A stretch of DNA of 64,000 bases from Hanstruepera neustonica (GCF_002895005.1 NZ_POWF01000001.1:346344-410343); one strand, 5' to 3'; counted from the first letter of the stretch, positions 1 to 9,070 are shown. Program-made: numbers and translations. The notes: generated from the letters alone by a model not told the origin.

Positions 1-557
1 ATGGTATCACCCCAGTTGCTAATTGGCGTTCCAGAAGCTGGCGCAATTTGCTCATGCGATACGGTAAAGTCAACTATGATATCAGTGATGTCTATGGAGA
101 TAATGGAAATATTATTTCCCTCATTGGTGTCAGTCACAGTATCGGGCGGTGTAATGGTCACTGTTGTAGCAATACCACCAACTTCAGGAGGTGCTCGCAA
201 TACTACTTTCACCTGGAGACTTGCAGCTGCTGGAAAATTGGCTATAGTTCCAGATATTTGATTGCCTGCCACAGCAAAATCCGTTATTAGTGTGGTGCCA
301 CCTGTTGGGTTCTGGCTCGCATACGAAATGATTGTTGCGCCTGCATTAATAGTTTGATTAAAAACGGCATTTTGAACGGCATTACCAGAATTGGTGATCG
401 TTACCAGATATTGGAATTCTTCGTAAATATGCGCTTGTGAAATATCGCCACCAGATAAATCCTGCGCCTCCACCGAAATAGCTAAATCCGTCGTTTGACT
501 AAACCCAATCCCAATGCAAAAGCAGATAAAAAATAGTACCAGGATTTTATTTTGCAT
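1..557 (-). CDS. Secreted surface protein with DUF11-like repeat, 3' part cut off by the window
   Basis: The reading frame opens at an ATG at 557 and runs without a stop to base 1, giving 185 visible residues; the rest lies outside the window. The N-terminus (MQNKILVLFFICFCIGIGFSQ) is a typical flavobacterial signal peptide ending in FSQ. The mature part begins TTDLAISVEAQ and continues with features such as FQYLVTITNSGNAVQNA and a later PPDTVTDTNEGNN stretch. This is the pattern of DUF11 / CARDB-type beta-sandwich repeats found in large cell-surface proteins. Such proteins often end in a T9SS sorting domain, but the C-terminus is not visible here. Exact function unknown. Confidence 0.8.
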   Translation of the reverse strand, partial: MQNKILVLFFICFCIGIGFSQTTDLAISVEAQDLSGGDISQAHIYEEFQYLVTITNSGNAVQNAVFNQTINAGATIISYASQNPTGGTTLITDFAVAGNQISGTIANFPAAASLQVKVVLRAPPEVGGIATTVTITPPDTVTDTNEGNNISIISIDITDIIVDFTVSHEQIAPASGTPISNWGDT

Positions 558-595
558 AGATTGGTTTTTAGTTAGATGCACAAATAGTCAAAAGG

Positions 596-629
596 TTGCG
601 TCAATATAGTTTAAAAGTATGTAAATTTG
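596..629 (+). promoter_or_regulatory. Putative promoter of rsmI
   Basis: TAAATTTG at 622-629 matches the Bacteroidota -7 box TAnnTTTG. A TTG at 596-598 sits 23 bases upstream, at the long end of the reported 17-23 spacing. The rsmI start codon follows 18 bases after the box. Confidence 0.45.
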
Positions 630-647
630 AGAGGAAACCCGCACATT

Positions 648-1316
648 ATGAAACTTTATATTGTTCCCACACCTATTGGTAATTTAAAGGACATGACCTT
701 TAGGGCTATTGAGGTTTTAAAGGAAGTCGATTTGATTTTGGCTGAAGACACACGAACATCAGGCAAACTCCTCAAGCACTTTGAGATTAACACGCCTTCG
801 CAGTCCCACCACATGCACAATGAACACAAAACAGTGGAAGGATTAATAAATAAATTAAAAAGCGGAACGACAATAGCTCTAATTAGTGATGCTGGCACAC
901 CAGCTATTTCTGATCCTGGGTTTTTATTAACACGTGCTTGTGTAGAAAACGATATTGATGTAGAATGTTTGCCAGGCGCAACAGCTTTTGTTCCCGCGTT
1001 GGTTAATAGCGGATTGCCTAATGACAAATTTGTATTTGAAGGGTTTTTACCCATAAAAAAAGGAAGGCAAACACGCTTAAACTTGTTGGCAGAAGAAACC
1101 CGAACCATGATTTTTTATGAATCTCCTCATAAGCTTTTAAAAACACTCGCACATTTTTGTGAGTATTTTGGAGATGATAGACCAGTTTCGGTATCTCGTG
1201 AATTAACCAAGCTTTACGAAGAAACCATTCGCGGCTCTGTCAAAGAGGTGCTGGATTATTATACCAATAAACCACCTAAAGGCGAAATTGTGATTGTGGT
1301 TGGAGGGAAAAAGTGA
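648..1316 (+). CDS. rsmI: 16S rRNA (cytidine(1402)-2'-O)-methyltransferase RsmI
   Basis: This is a 222-residue tetrapyrrole-methylase-fold protein. Family knowledge: RsmI uses SAM to methylate the 2'-OH of C1402 in the 30S decoding centre. Visible signatures are MKLYIVPTPIGNLKD at the N-terminus, EDTRTSGKLL (about 33-42), ISDAGTPAISDPG (79-91) and FYESPHKLL. The ATG at 648 is chosen over an upstream TTG at 627 because the conserved protein starts at MKLYIVPTPIGN. The length is slightly short of the ~280 residues of E. coli RsmI, because the C-terminal extension is missing, as is common in Bacteroidota. The lipoprotein gene at 1321 follows after 4 bases. Confidence 0.95.
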   Translation: MKLYIVPTPIGNLKDMTFRAIEVLKEVDLILAEDTRTSGKLLKHFEINTPSQSHHMHNEHKTVEGLINKLKSGTTIALISDAGTPAISDPGFLLTRACVENDIDVECLPGATAFVPALVNSGLPNDKFVFEGFLPIKKGRQTRLNLLAEETRTMIFYESPHKLLKTLAHFCEYFGDDRPVSVSRELTKLYEETIRGSVKEVLDYYTNKPPKGEIVIVVGGKK

Positions 1317-1320
1317 TTAT

Positions 1321-1758
1321 ATGAAAAGGACTTTCATTTTAATATTGATTTTGATTTCCTGCAAAGGTTCTCAAATTGACCATGAATTAAAATCTAACCA
1401 AGTTGATTTATTTAAGGAGATTAGGGCTAAAGTTTATAAGATAGACTCAATTGAAAATTATTATCTAGTTTACGCCTCAAAAGATAACTATAATTATAAA
1501 ATTGTTTCTAAAATGGTATCCAATGAGGATTGCAATCAAGTCAAGCTAGATTCCATGTACTCTTTTAAAATCAGGAGCTTAATATTGCCTGAACCTAAAA
1601 CAAACAAAAATTCAAATTATTCAAAACCAGTCAATTATGATGATTTTCAAAAATGTGTTTACATGGAGGATTTTACAAAAATTTGTACTGAAGTTCGAAT
1701 TAAAGACATATTAATTTCCAAAAATCTCATAGGTCTTTGCCACAGAAAAATCCAATAG
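1321..1758 (+). CDS. Orphan lipoprotein, function unknown
   Basis: This 145-residue protein opens with MKRTFILILILISCKGSQ. That is a short lipoprotein signal with the lipobox ending in ISC, so Cys14 would be lipidated after signal peptidase II cleavage. The rest is lysine- and asparagine-rich with several further cysteines and no domain I recognise. The ATG at 1321 is preferred to a TTG at 1294 because the signal peptide begins there. It sits 4 bases after rsmI in the same direction and probably shares its transcript, but no functional link is evident. Base use is more AT-rich than in its neighbours. Confidence 0.7.
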   Translation: MKRTFILILILISCKGSQIDHELKSNQVDLFKEIRAKVYKIDSIENYYLVYASKDNYNYKIVSKMVSNEDCNQVKLDSMYSFKIRSLILPEPKTNKNSNYSKPVNYDDFQKCVYMEDFTKICTEVRIKDILISKNLIGLCHRKIQ

Positions 1759-1762
1759 TATT

Positions 1763-2353
1763 CTAACCATGCTTCCCTTTTTCCCAGCCATGCTTACCTA
1801 AATACTGTTCGCCACTTTCTACAGCACCCTCTTCAATGCTGGTACCCATACTATCGTTCCAACGGTTTAAATAACCAAACAATGAAATCACACCCAGCAT
1901 TTCAACAATTTCACCTTCATCCCAATGTTCATATAACCGTTTTTGAATTGACGCATCAACCGCATTTGGGACTTGACTGGCTGCCAGACTAAAATCCAAA
2001 GCTGCACGTTCGGCTTCAGAAAAAGCAGAATGGGTACGGTATTCCCAAATATTATCCAGCTGCTCTTGTTCAGCACCATAGCGCTCCGCAGCACGAATAG
2101 CATGCGCTTGACAATAGCGACAACCCGTGGCATTGCTACTGACCCAGGCAATCATGCGTTTTAGCGCAGAGGTCACACGACCTTCATTGGCCATAACGGC
2201 TTTGTTGAGGTTTATGAATGCCTTGGAAATGGCTGGTCTCCGTTGCATGGTGAGCACGGAATTTGGACAAAACCCAAGCGTTTCATTGAAGAATTCAGCT
2301 AACGCTTTGGTCTCTAAATCATGCTCGGGTGATAATGGCGTTACTAGTGGCAT
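1763..2353 (-). CDS. AhpD-like carboxymuconolactone decarboxylase family protein
   Basis: A 196-residue all-helical protein of the peroxidase-related / CMD (AhpD-like) superfamily. The redox motif CRYCQAH is visible (C78, C81, H84), the CxxCxxH arrangement used by AhpD-type alkyl-hydroperoxidases. The region before it (SALKRMIAWVSSNATG) also fits the family. The likely role is peroxide or aldehyde detoxification, but the substrate is unknown. It is convergent with the lipoprotein gene at 1321 and divergent from osmC at 2500, another peroxide-related protein, so the two may share a stress context (inference). Confidence 0.85.
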   Translation of the reverse strand: MPLVTPLSPEHDLETKALAEFFNETLGFCPNSVLTMQRRPAISKAFINLNKAVMANEGRVTSALKRMIAWVSSNATGCRYCQAHAIRAAERYGAEQEQLDNIWEYRTHSAFSEAERAALDFSLAASQVPNAVDASIQKRLYEHWDEGEIVEMLGVISLFGYLNRWNDSMGTSIEEGAVESGEQYLGKHGWEKGKHG

Positions 2354-2499
2354 AGTCTATTTTTTATTGGTATTTTTGATATCATACAATAAATATCTTT
2401 TGTCTAAATTTTAAGTTGTTAAATTCAGTGTTTTAAGATATTCATTGTGTCCTATTTAATGAAATATGATACATCACAATAAACGAAAAATCTATAGCA

Positions 2500-2925
2500 A
2501 TGGCAACAAATAAAGTCACCACACATTGGAAAGGCAATATGCTTTTTGAATCAGACAATCCAAGCGGTAAAACATTACTAATCGATACTTCAGAAGAGCA
2601 TGGCGGACATAATTCTGGTTTGCGTCCTAAAGCCATGATGTTGTCAGCCCTTGCAGGTTGTTCGGGATTGGATGTGGTATCTATTTTGGATAAAATGAAA
2701 GTGAAAATATCCGATTTTAGAATGGATACCTATGGCGAATTGACCGAGGAACACCCAAAATATTACCACACAGTTACAGTTGAGTATCATTTTTATGGCG
2801 ATGAATTGGATGAGAAAAAAATTCAAAAAGCGGTTGATTTGTCCATTGAAAAGTATTGCGGTGTCATGGAAATGTTTCGAAAGTTTGCCAATGTAAAAAC
2901 TACCATTCACTATCACAATAAATAG
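2500..2925 (+). CDS. OsmC family peroxiredoxin-like protein
   Basis: A 141-residue OsmC/Ohr-fold protein. The two conserved cysteines are visible as LAGCSGLD (C54) and KYCGV (C120); in the family they form the peroxidatic pair acting on organic hydroperoxides. The motif SGLRPKAMMLSALAGCSG is typical of the OsmC subgroup rather than Ohr. The ATG at 2500 starts a normal-length product. The recJ start codon lies one base after the stop, so the two are probably cotranscribed. Substrate not predictable. Confidence 0.9.
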   Translation: MATNKVTTHWKGNMLFESDNPSGKTLLIDTSEEHGGHNSGLRPKAMMLSALAGCSGLDVVSILDKMKVKISDFRMDTYGELTEEHPKYYHTVTVEYHFYGDELDEKKIQKAVDLSIEKYCGVMEMFRKFANVKTTIHYHNK

Positions 2926-2926
2926 T

Positions 2927-4612
2927 ATGCGCTGGACGCTTAAACCTAAACCAGACCCGGAAAAAGTGAAGGTTCTCAAAGAAGCTTTAAAGGTTGATGA
3001 TATTGTGGCTACGCTCTTATTGCAACGTGGTATTGAAACCTATGAGGACGCCAAAACCTTTTTTCGGCCTAGTTTAAATGACTTACATGACCCATTTTTA
3101 ATGCAGGATATGAATAAAGCCGTTTCGCGCATTGAGCATGCTTTGGAGAATGGCGAAAATATTTTGGTTTATGGAGACTATGATGTAGATGGCACCACAG
3201 CAGTAGCTTTAATGAGTTCCTATCTAAAAACGAGAACATCAAATGTAGCTACTTATATTCCTGATCGTTATGGCGAAGGTTATGGCGTATCCTATCAAGG
3301 CATTGATTTTGCAGATGATAATGGGTTCACCCTTATTATTGCTTTAGATTGTGGTGTTAAGGCTATAGACAAAGTAGCTTATGCACAAGAAAAAGGTATC
3401 GATTTTATTATTTGCGACCACCACAGACCAGGCAATCAATTACCAAATGCGGTTGCGGTTTTGGATCCCAAGCGTGAGGATTGTGAATATCCTTATAAAG
3501 AACTTTGTGGCTGCGGTGTTGGGTTTAAACTTATTCAAGCATTAGCATCTAGACGAGGCCAATCGGTTGAAGATTTAGTTGCATATTTAGATTTGGTAGC
3601 TACAGCTATTGGTGCAGATATCGTTACTATTACAGGTGAAAATCGCGTCTTGGCGTATTTTGGATTGCAAGTGATTAATGGTAATCCGCGTCCAGGTATC
3701 AAAGCCATTATAGCCGAAGTTAAAAAGGAAGAATTGACCATTACGGATGTGGTTTTTATTGTGGCACCCAGAATTAATGCAGCAGGGCGTATGAAACATG
3801 GTAATCATGCCGTAACTCTATTAACCGAAACCGATTTTAATACTGCGGCTGCTTATGCTGTTGAAATAGACACTTTTAACACCGATAGACGTGAAACAGA
3901 TAGACAAATTACAGAAGAAGCTCTTCAGCAAATTGAAGAACAAAAAGAACAGGAACGTTTTACTACTGTTGTTTACCATGAAACTTGGCATAAAGGTGTT
4001 ATTGGTATTGTGGCTTCTCGATTAACCGAAACCTATTACAGGCCCACCTTGGTATTTACTAAAAGCGGAAACAAATTAGCGGCTTCGGCACGTTCAGTGT
4101 CTGGTTTTGATGTGTATAATGCTTTAGAAGCCTGTAGCGAACATATCGAACAGTTTGGCGGGCATAAATATGCGGCTGGATTGACCTTGAAGGAAGAAAA
4201 TTATGAAGCTTTTAAACAAGCTTTTGAAGACGTGGTTTCAAAAACCATTGACACGAAATTACTGACACCTGAAATTAAGGTTGATTTATCCATTGAATTA
4301 TCTGAAATTGATGCGAAGCTTTGGCGTATCATTAAACAATTTGCACCTTTCGGCCCTGGGAATATGACACCCGTTTTTATGAGCGAGAATCTTCGTGATA
4401 CGGGTTATGGAAAATGCGTAGGTGAAGACGAATCCCATTTACGTGTTACTGCAACCGATGGTAATCAGCAGATTGTAGGTATTGGTTTTGGTCTAGGCGA
4501 TAAATATGATTTGATTTCGGATAGAAAACCGTTTAAAGCGGTCTATACTATCGATGAAAATCATTGGAATGGAACCGTATCACTGCAATTGAAATTACGT
4601 GATTTAAAATGA
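2927..4612 (+). CDS. recJ: Single-stranded-DNA-specific exonuclease RecJ
   Basis: This 561-residue DHH-phosphoesterase degrades ssDNA 5'->3' in recombination and mismatch/base-excision repair. DHH motifs are clear: DYDVDGTT (84-91, motif I) and CDHHRPG (D164, H165, H166, motif III). The DHHA1 motif FGGHKYAAGLTL lies near residue 410, followed by the C-terminal OB-type domain. The length fits the family. The start is one base after osmC. The stop overlaps the next gene in ATGATGA, so translation is probably coupled. Confidence 0.96.
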   Translation: MRWTLKPKPDPEKVKVLKEALKVDDIVATLLLQRGIETYEDAKTFFRPSLNDLHDPFLMQDMNKAVSRIEHALENGENILVYGDYDVDGTTAVALMSSYLKTRTSNVATYIPDRYGEGYGVSYQGIDFADDNGFTLIIALDCGVKAIDKVAYAQEKGIDFIICDHHRPGNQLPNAVAVLDPKREDCEYPYKELCGCGVGFKLIQALASRRGQSVEDLVAYLDLVATAIGADIVTITGENRVLAYFGLQVINGNPRPGIKAIIAEVKKEELTITDVVFIVAPRINAAGRMKHGNHAVTLLTETDFNTAAAYAVEIDTFNTDRRETDRQITEEALQQIEEQKEQERFTTVVYHETWHKGVIGIVASRLTETYYRPTLVFTKSGNKLAASARSVSGFDVYNALEACSEHIEQFGGHKYAAGLTLKEENYEAFKQAFEDVVSKTIDTKLLTPEIKVDLSIELSEIDAKLWRIIKQFAPFGPGNMTPVFMSENLRDTGYGKCVGEDESHLRVTATDGNQQIVGIGFGLGDKYDLISDRKPFKAVYTIDENHWNGTVSLQLKLRDLK

Positions 4613-5706
4613 TGAATAATCGGGTTTTCATATTCGTTATCCTGTGCTTTCAACTCGCCTTTTCACAAAACCTGGTTTTAAACCCCAGTTTTGAGGAACA
4701 TAAAACATGTCCGAGACTCATTGGAGGGTTTAATCACAATGCTCTAGATTGGAGCACGCCAAATTTTGGCTCAACCGATTATTTTAATGCCTGTAGTCAG
4801 GAGGTTGGTGAAACAAATTTTTTTGGAAAGCAAAGTGCAAGAACAGGAAAGGGCTTTGCCGGGATGTATGTTATGGCACCTGATAACTATCGAGAATATG
4901 TTCAAGGGCAATTGTCAAAGCCCTTACTTATTGGTAAGACGTACACCATGACGTTTTACATCAGTTTGGCCGAAAACTGTAGTCATGCCATTCGAGATTT
5001 GGGTGTTTTGTTTTTAAAAGAACCTTTTAAACAGAATTCTGATAAACTATTGAATCTAAATGAGGTTTTAAATGAAGTTTCTGATAGTTATTTTGTGTTG
5101 ATTAATAGTCAAAGTCATTATATAGAAAAAACAGGATGGGAAAAAATAACGTTTGAATATACAGCCAAGGGATTCGAATCAAATTTTATTATTGGAAACT
5201 TCGATAAGAACAGTAAAGTTTCCAAAATAAAGATGCGCAGTACAAAAGACCCAGATGCTTCCTATTACTATATTGATGATGTTAGTATCGAGTCATTATA
5301 TTCCGAAACAGTATCTTATTCAAAATCACAAACTATCGAAAACGATCAAGTATTGCAGAATGACAAAGTGTATACTTTACAGAATGTTCTTTTCGATTTT
5401 GACAAACATGAATTATTGGAATCCTCAAAAGCAGAATTAAATCAGCTTTATAAATATCTAAATGCTAATAAGCGTTTACAGATTGAAATTTATGGTCATA
5501 CCGACGATGTTGGTACTCAAAAACGGAATGATGAACTGTCCTTGTTACGCGCCAAGGAAGTTGCTTTGTTTTTAATATCAAAGGGCTTAAGGCCAGAACG
5601 CATTACGGCAACAGGATACGGCAACAAATTTCCAGTTGCCAACAACGACACCCAAGAAGGTCGCGCTCTCAATAGGCGCGTGGAATTTAAATTAATTTTT
5701 AAATAA
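4609..5706 (+). CDS. OmpA family outer-membrane protein with N-terminal beta domain
   Basis: A 365-residue secreted protein. The signal peptide ends LAFSQ (about residue 20). It is followed by NLVLNPSFEEHKTCP, the opening typical of flavobacterial galactose-binding-like beta-sandwich modules. The C-terminal ~110 residues form an OmpA peptidoglycan-binding domain, with LFDFDKHELLESSKAELNQL, IYGHTDDVGT and GRALNRRVEFKLIFK visible. It should anchor the outer membrane to peptidoglycan, with the N-terminal domain at the surface or in the periplasm. Its start overlaps the recJ stop (ATGs at 4609 and 4612). Ligand of the N-terminal domain unknown. Confidence 0.88.
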   Translation: MMNNRVFIFVILCFQLAFSQNLVLNPSFEEHKTCPRLIGGFNHNALDWSTPNFGSTDYFNACSQEVGETNFFGKQSARTGKGFAGMYVMAPDNYREYVQGQLSKPLLIGKTYTMTFYISLAENCSHAIRDLGVLFLKEPFKQNSDKLLNLNEVLNEVSDSYFVLINSQSHYIEKTGWEKITFEYTAKGFESNFIIGNFDKNSKVSKIKMRSTKDPDASYYYIDDVSIESLYSETVSYSKSQTIENDQVLQNDKVYTLQNVLFDFDKHELLESSKAELNQLYKYLNANKRLQIEIYGHTDDVGTQKRNDELSLLRAKEVALFLISKGLRPERITATGYGNKFPVANNDTQEGRALNRRVEFKLIFK

Positions 5707-5709
5707 TCT

Positions 5710-6981
5710 ATGCAGAAAAATGACCCTTACGCAGCATTACGAATCAAAGAATTCAACATCTTTTTGGTTTTGCGTTTTGCATTGGTTTTGGCCTGGTCCA
5801 TGCAATTTGTTGTAATTGAATGGCAAGTCTATGCATTAACGGAAGATCCTCTAGCTCTAGGGATTATTGGTCTTTGTGAATTTTTACCTGCGTTTTTATT
5901 AGCACCATTTGCGGGTCATATTGTCGATAAAAAAGAAAAGCGTGACCTTTTTAGACTCTGTATTGCATTATTTTCATTGATAAGTTTCGGTCTTTTTTGG
6001 TTGACGTCAGAAACCATTGAATCGTCATGGAGCACCAAAACTATTTTATATTGTATTTATGGTCTGGTGTTTTTTGGAGGGGTATTACGATCTTTTTTTG
6101 GACCAACTATCTTTTCGCTTATTGCCTTATTGGTTCCTAAACGCGTGTATCCAAATGCAGCCACATGGAGTAGCAGTACCTGGAAAGGCGCCAATGTATT
6201 TGGTGCACTCTTAGGCGGTTTTTTAATTGCCTGGATAGGTGTTCACATTACATTGGGCATCATATTTTTATTGGTCCTGTTAGCCTTGTTTTTGGTTTTT
6301 CAAATAAAACAGAAACCTATTTTAAACAAAGAAGTTTATGAATCTGTAAGAGATAGTTTAGAAGCTGGAATACGATTTGTATTTAATGACAAAGTCATTT
6401 TAGGCGCACTAACTTTAGATATGATTGCCGTGTTATTTGGTGGTGCTGTAGCCATTTTTGCGGTGTTTGCAAAAGATATCTTGGATGCAGGCCCCAAAGG
6501 ATTTGGGATACTTAATGCCGCGCTTTCATCCGGAAGCATCATTACCATGTTGGCAACTACCTATATTCCCATTACCAAAAATACTGGAAAAAAATTACTG
6601 ATTTCGATTTTTGGATTTGGTGTCTGTATGATCATCTTTGGAGCCTCAAAACTTATGTGGTTAAGTGTTTTAGCCTTGTTCTTTTCCGGTGTTTTTGATG
6701 GCATTTCTATGGTTGTTCGACAAACCATTCTACAACTCAAAACACCTGATGATATGAGAGGCCGTGTAGGAGCTGTTAACTCTATGTTTGTTGGATCTTC
6801 TAACGAACTTGGAGCACTGGAAAGTGGGATTGCCGCTAGATTGTTTGGAGCGCCAATGGCAGTGATGTTAGGTGGCACAGTAACGTTGGTGGTTGTGACA
6901 ATTATGGGCGCTAAAAACAAACCACTAAGGGATTTGGATTTGACTAAAGATATTGAGGAACATGAAAAAGAAGAAGTTTAA
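5710..6981 (+). CDS. MFS transporter (EntS/MFS_3-like)
   Basis: A 423-residue major facilitator protein with about 12 hydrophobic segments. FAGHIVDKKEKRDL is the family loop between TM2 and TM3. The overall pattern (WSMQFVVIEWQVYALT near the N-terminus, DGISMVVRQTILQLKTPDDMRGRV in the second half) resembles the MFS_3 / enterobactin-exporter-like group. It probably exports a small molecule, but the substrate cannot be read from sequence. It starts 3 bases after the OmpA gene, and its end overlaps the convergent lpxH gene by 4 bases. Confidence 0.88.
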   Translation: MQKNDPYAALRIKEFNIFLVLRFALVLAWSMQFVVIEWQVYALTEDPLALGIIGLCEFLPAFLLAPFAGHIVDKKEKRDLFRLCIALFSLISFGLFWLTSETIESSWSTKTILYCIYGLVFFGGVLRSFFGPTIFSLIALLVPKRVYPNAATWSSSTWKGANVFGALLGGFLIAWIGVHITLGIIFLLVLLALFLVFQIKQKPILNKEVYESVRDSLEAGIRFVFNDKVILGALTLDMIAVLFGGAVAIFAVFAKDILDAGPKGFGILNAALSSGSIITMLATTYIPITKNTGKKLLISIFGFGVCMIIFGASKLMWLSVLALFFSGVFDGISMVVRQTILQLKTPDDMRGRVGAVNSMFVGSSNELGALESGIAARLFGAPMAVMLGGTVTLVVVTIMGAKNKPLRDLDLTKDIEEHEKEEV

Positions 6982-7730
6982 AACTTCTTCAACTCAAAAT
7001 TTTCACCATCAAAAACACCATAGGTATAGTAATTTATCCAATCACCCAAATTGATATATATTGATGTTTGGTTAAGGTCTATTTCAAGCGGTAAATGTCT
7101 GTGACCAAATACAAAATAATCACGGTGTTTATCTTCTAATTTGCGTTTGCAGTATTGCACTAACCACTCATTATCCTCACCTAAAAACTTGGCATCTTCA
7201 TCACCAGAAATTAACTTGTTTTTTACAGATAAATGCTGTGCAAGTCTGACTCCCAAATCAGGATGCAACCATCTAAATAACCATTTACTAAACGGATTGG
7301 TAAAAACCCTTTTCATACGTTTATAACCCTTATCGCCAGGACCCAATCCATCACCGTGACCAATAAAAAAAGTTTTGTCGTTAAAGGTGTATTCTTGAGG
7401 ATTATGGTAAACAGGAATATTGAGTTCTTCTTCAAAATAACCATTCATCCATAAATCGTGATTTCCTACAAAGTAATATATAGGTATTCCAGAATCTGTG
7501 ATCTCGGCTAATTTACCAAGAGTTCGTGTAAAGCCTTTAGGAACCACTTTTTTGTATTCAAACCAAAAATCAAATAAATCGCCCATAAGGAAAATAGCAG
7601 CAGCATCGTGTTTTACGTCATCTAACCAAGCCACGAACTTTTGCTCTCTGGGCCTAGACGCTTCTAGAGTGGGAGCTCCCAGGTGATTGTCTGATGCGAA
7701 GTATATTTTTTTTCCTTGAGGGATATTCAT
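6978..7730 (-). CDS. lpxH: UDP-2,3-diacylglucosamine diphosphatase LpxH
   Basis: A 250-residue calcineurin-like metallophosphoesterase. Family role: hydrolysis of UDP-2,3-diacylglucosamine to lipid X in lipid A synthesis at the inner membrane. Metal-binding motifs appear in order: SDNHLG (D14, H16), GDLFDFWFEY (D51), GNHD (N90-D92), GHGDGLG (H125) and GHRH (H210, H212). The DFWFE signature and the length separate it from general phosphodiesterases. It is convergent with the MFS gene (4-base overlap) and followed upstream by a REP-like palindrome. Confidence 0.92.
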   Translation of the reverse strand: MNIPQGKKIYFASDNHLGAPTLEASRPREQKFVAWLDDVKHDAAAIFLMGDLFDFWFEYKKVVPKGFTRTLGKLAEITDSGIPIYYFVGNHDLWMNGYFEEELNIPVYHNPQEYTFNDKTFFIGHGDGLGPGDKGYKRMKRVFTNPFSKWLFRWLHPDLGVRLAQHLSVKNKLISGDEDAKFLGEDNEWLVQYCKRKLEDKHRDYFVFGHRHLPLEIDLNQTSIYINLGDWINYYTYGVFDGENFELKKF

Positions 7731-7747
7731 ATAGTAAATATATACAA

Positions 7748-7767
7748 ATTCCTGCGGAGGCAGGAAT
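7748..7767. repeat. REP-like palindrome
   Basis: ATTCCTGC-GGAG-GCAGGAAT forms an 8-base-pair hairpin in the gap upstream of lpxH. It is followed by ATCTATTTT, and GAATCTATTTT also occurs inside the REP-like element at 35965. These short palindromes are common between genes in flavobacterial genomes. Confidence 0.65.
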
Positions 7768-7868
7768 CTATTTTGGCTGTTTTTGTAACAAGTGTTGAGT
7801 AGTTCTTATTTTTTGATTTGCTGAAGTGTCTATAAGGAATAACCATATGAAACATTGACTAATCAAAA

Positions 7869-7890
7869 GATCCCTTTTTTCAAAGGGATG
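7869..7890 (-). terminator. Putative terminator overlapping the queD stop codon
   Basis: ATCCCTTT at 7870-7877 and AAAGGGAT at 7882-7889 form an 8-base-pair stem with a 4-base loop. Read on the minus strand it is followed by CTTTTGATT, a weak U-run. It overlaps the queD stop at 7880-7882. Confidence 0.45.
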
Positions 7891-8338
7891 TATTGTCACT
7901 TGCATACCATTCGGCGAAACTGGTTTCCGTTTCTTGCAGCTTTAATGAGTGTAACGTAATATGTTCAGGCAAATGCTTCTTAATTTTTTTTGCAAAATCT
8001 ATTACCATCATTTCACTGGTGGGTTGGTAATTAACTAAAAGCACATTGTGACCTCGGTCTTCTAATTCTTTAGCCAACTCAACATGAGGCGTATTTTTAT
8101 TAAACACTGTGGCATGGTCAAAAACATCGACTATTTCGGATTTAACAATTTTTTTTAAATCACCAAAATCAATGACCATGCCATGCTTGACATGATTGGT
8201 GTCGTCAATAGGTTTGCCAATTACCGTAACCGATAATTTATAACTGTGACCATGGACATTTTTGCACTTACCGTCATAGCCATAAAGCGCGTGACCGGTT
8301 TCGAAAGAAAATTGTTTGGTGATTCGAATTGTACCCAT
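7880..8338 (-). CDS. queD: 6-carboxy-5,6,7,8-tetrahydropterin synthase QueD
   Basis: A 152-residue PTPS-fold enzyme. QueD turns 7,8-dihydroneopterin triphosphate into 6-carboxytetrahydropterin on the route to queuosine-modified tRNA. Zinc ligands H16, H29 and H31 are visible (FETGH, VHGHSY) with the catalytic C25 between them. The ATG at 8338 gives the family start MGTIRITKQFSFETGH; an upstream TTG at 8353 would add five unconserved residues. No other queuosine gene is in the window. A related 6-pyruvoyl-tetrahydropterin synthase activity cannot be excluded from sequence. Confidence 0.9.
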   Translation of the reverse strand: MGTIRITKQFSFETGHALYGYDGKCKNVHGHSYKLSVTVIGKPIDDTNHVKHGMVIDFGDLKKIVKSEIVDVFDHATVFNKNTPHVELAKELEDRGHNVLLVNYQPTSEMMVIDFAKKIKKHLPEHITLHSLKLQETETSFAEWYASDNTSL

Positions 8339-8355
8339 AATACTATTTTTCAATG

Positions 8356-8363
8356 CAAAGATA
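8356..8363 (-). promoter_or_regulatory. -7 promoter box of queD
   Basis: Read on the minus strand this is TATCTTTG, an exact TAnnTTTG box, 17 bases before the queD ATG. The nearest TTG lies at a 15-base spacing, slightly short of the usual range. Confidence 0.5.
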
Positions 8364-8368
8364 ATTGT

Positions 8369-8402
8369 TTTGCTGAAGCAATTGATTTTTAGATTACATT
8401 TG
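8369..8402 (+). promoter_or_regulatory. Promoter of the 2OG-Fe(II) oxygenase gene
   Basis: TTTG at 8369-8372 and TACATTTG at 8395-8402 are separated by 22 bases. The start codon follows 26 bases later. It is divergent from and nearly abuts the queD promoter, so the two may interfere or be co-regulated. Confidence 0.5.
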
Positions 8403-8428
8403 CGGGCTTTTTAAAAAATTAGCGACCT

Positions 8429-9070
8429 ATGGATCAACTGTTTGAAGCAATCGATTTCGTTGAAAATCCACTTTATGAAAGTATTATCAGCGATATTTCA
8501 ACATATAAATATAGTATTGTTGAACATTTTTTTACGGATGACGAAGTTGCTATTTTGAGACAGTCTTTATTGATGAAACATGAAGAAGACCAATTTAAAA
8601 AAGCGGCTATTGGCAATCGTGTTAATGAAAACATTATAAAATCCATTCGAGGCGATATGATTTTATGGATGGATGAAACCAAAGCAGATTCTAGCGAAAG
8701 GCTTTTTTTTAATAAAATCAATAATTTAATCGCTTATTTAAATAAAACCTGCTTTATGGGAATCCTGCAAAAAGAATTCCATTATGCCTTATATCCAGAA
8801 GGCACTTTTTATAAACGACATATTGATACCTTTCAAAATGATGATAGACGGAAATTATCATTTGTTTGCTATTTAAATGAGGATGGTTGGCTTCCCGAAA
8901 ACGGTGGTGAACTGGTATTATATTTAAATGATAATGGACAGGAAACTGAAAAGGTCATTTATCCCTTGCCTGGGCGTGTCGTAATTTTTGAAAGTCAAAT
9001 TATCGAACACGAAGTTAAACCTGTTAAAACAGAACGCATGAGTATAACAGGATGGCTTAAAACGCGTTAA
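8429..9070 (+). CDS. 2-oxoglutarate/Fe(II)-dependent oxygenase (prolyl 4-hydroxylase-like)
   Basis: A 213-residue double-stranded beta-helix oxygenase. The iron triad is visible as KRHIDTF (H131, D133) and IIEHEV (H194). R203 in KTERMSITGW lies in the position that binds 2-oxoglutarate, and LNEDGWLPENGGEL is the usual loop. The family hydroxylates protein or small-molecule substrates; bacterial members of this size are often linked to prolyl hydroxylation, sometimes of translation factors. The substrate here is unknown. It has its own promoter, divergent from queD, and ends directly against the convergent 26-residue ORF at 9071. Confidence 0.85.
   Translation: MDQLFEAIDFVENPLYESIISDISTYKYSIVEHFFTDDEVAILRQSLLMKHEEDQFKKAAIGNRVNENIIKSIRGDMILWMDETKADSSERLFFNKINNLIAYLNKTCFMGILQKEFHYALYPEGTFYKRHIDTFQNDDRRKLSFVCYLNEDGWLPENGGELVLYLNDNGQETEKVIYPLPGRVVIFESQIIEHEVKPVKTERMSITGWLKTR

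Noticed and set aside
8338..8430. Queuosine-type riboswitch upstream of queD
   Set aside because: The gap holds two divergent promoters and the queD leader is only ~10-15 bases, too short.
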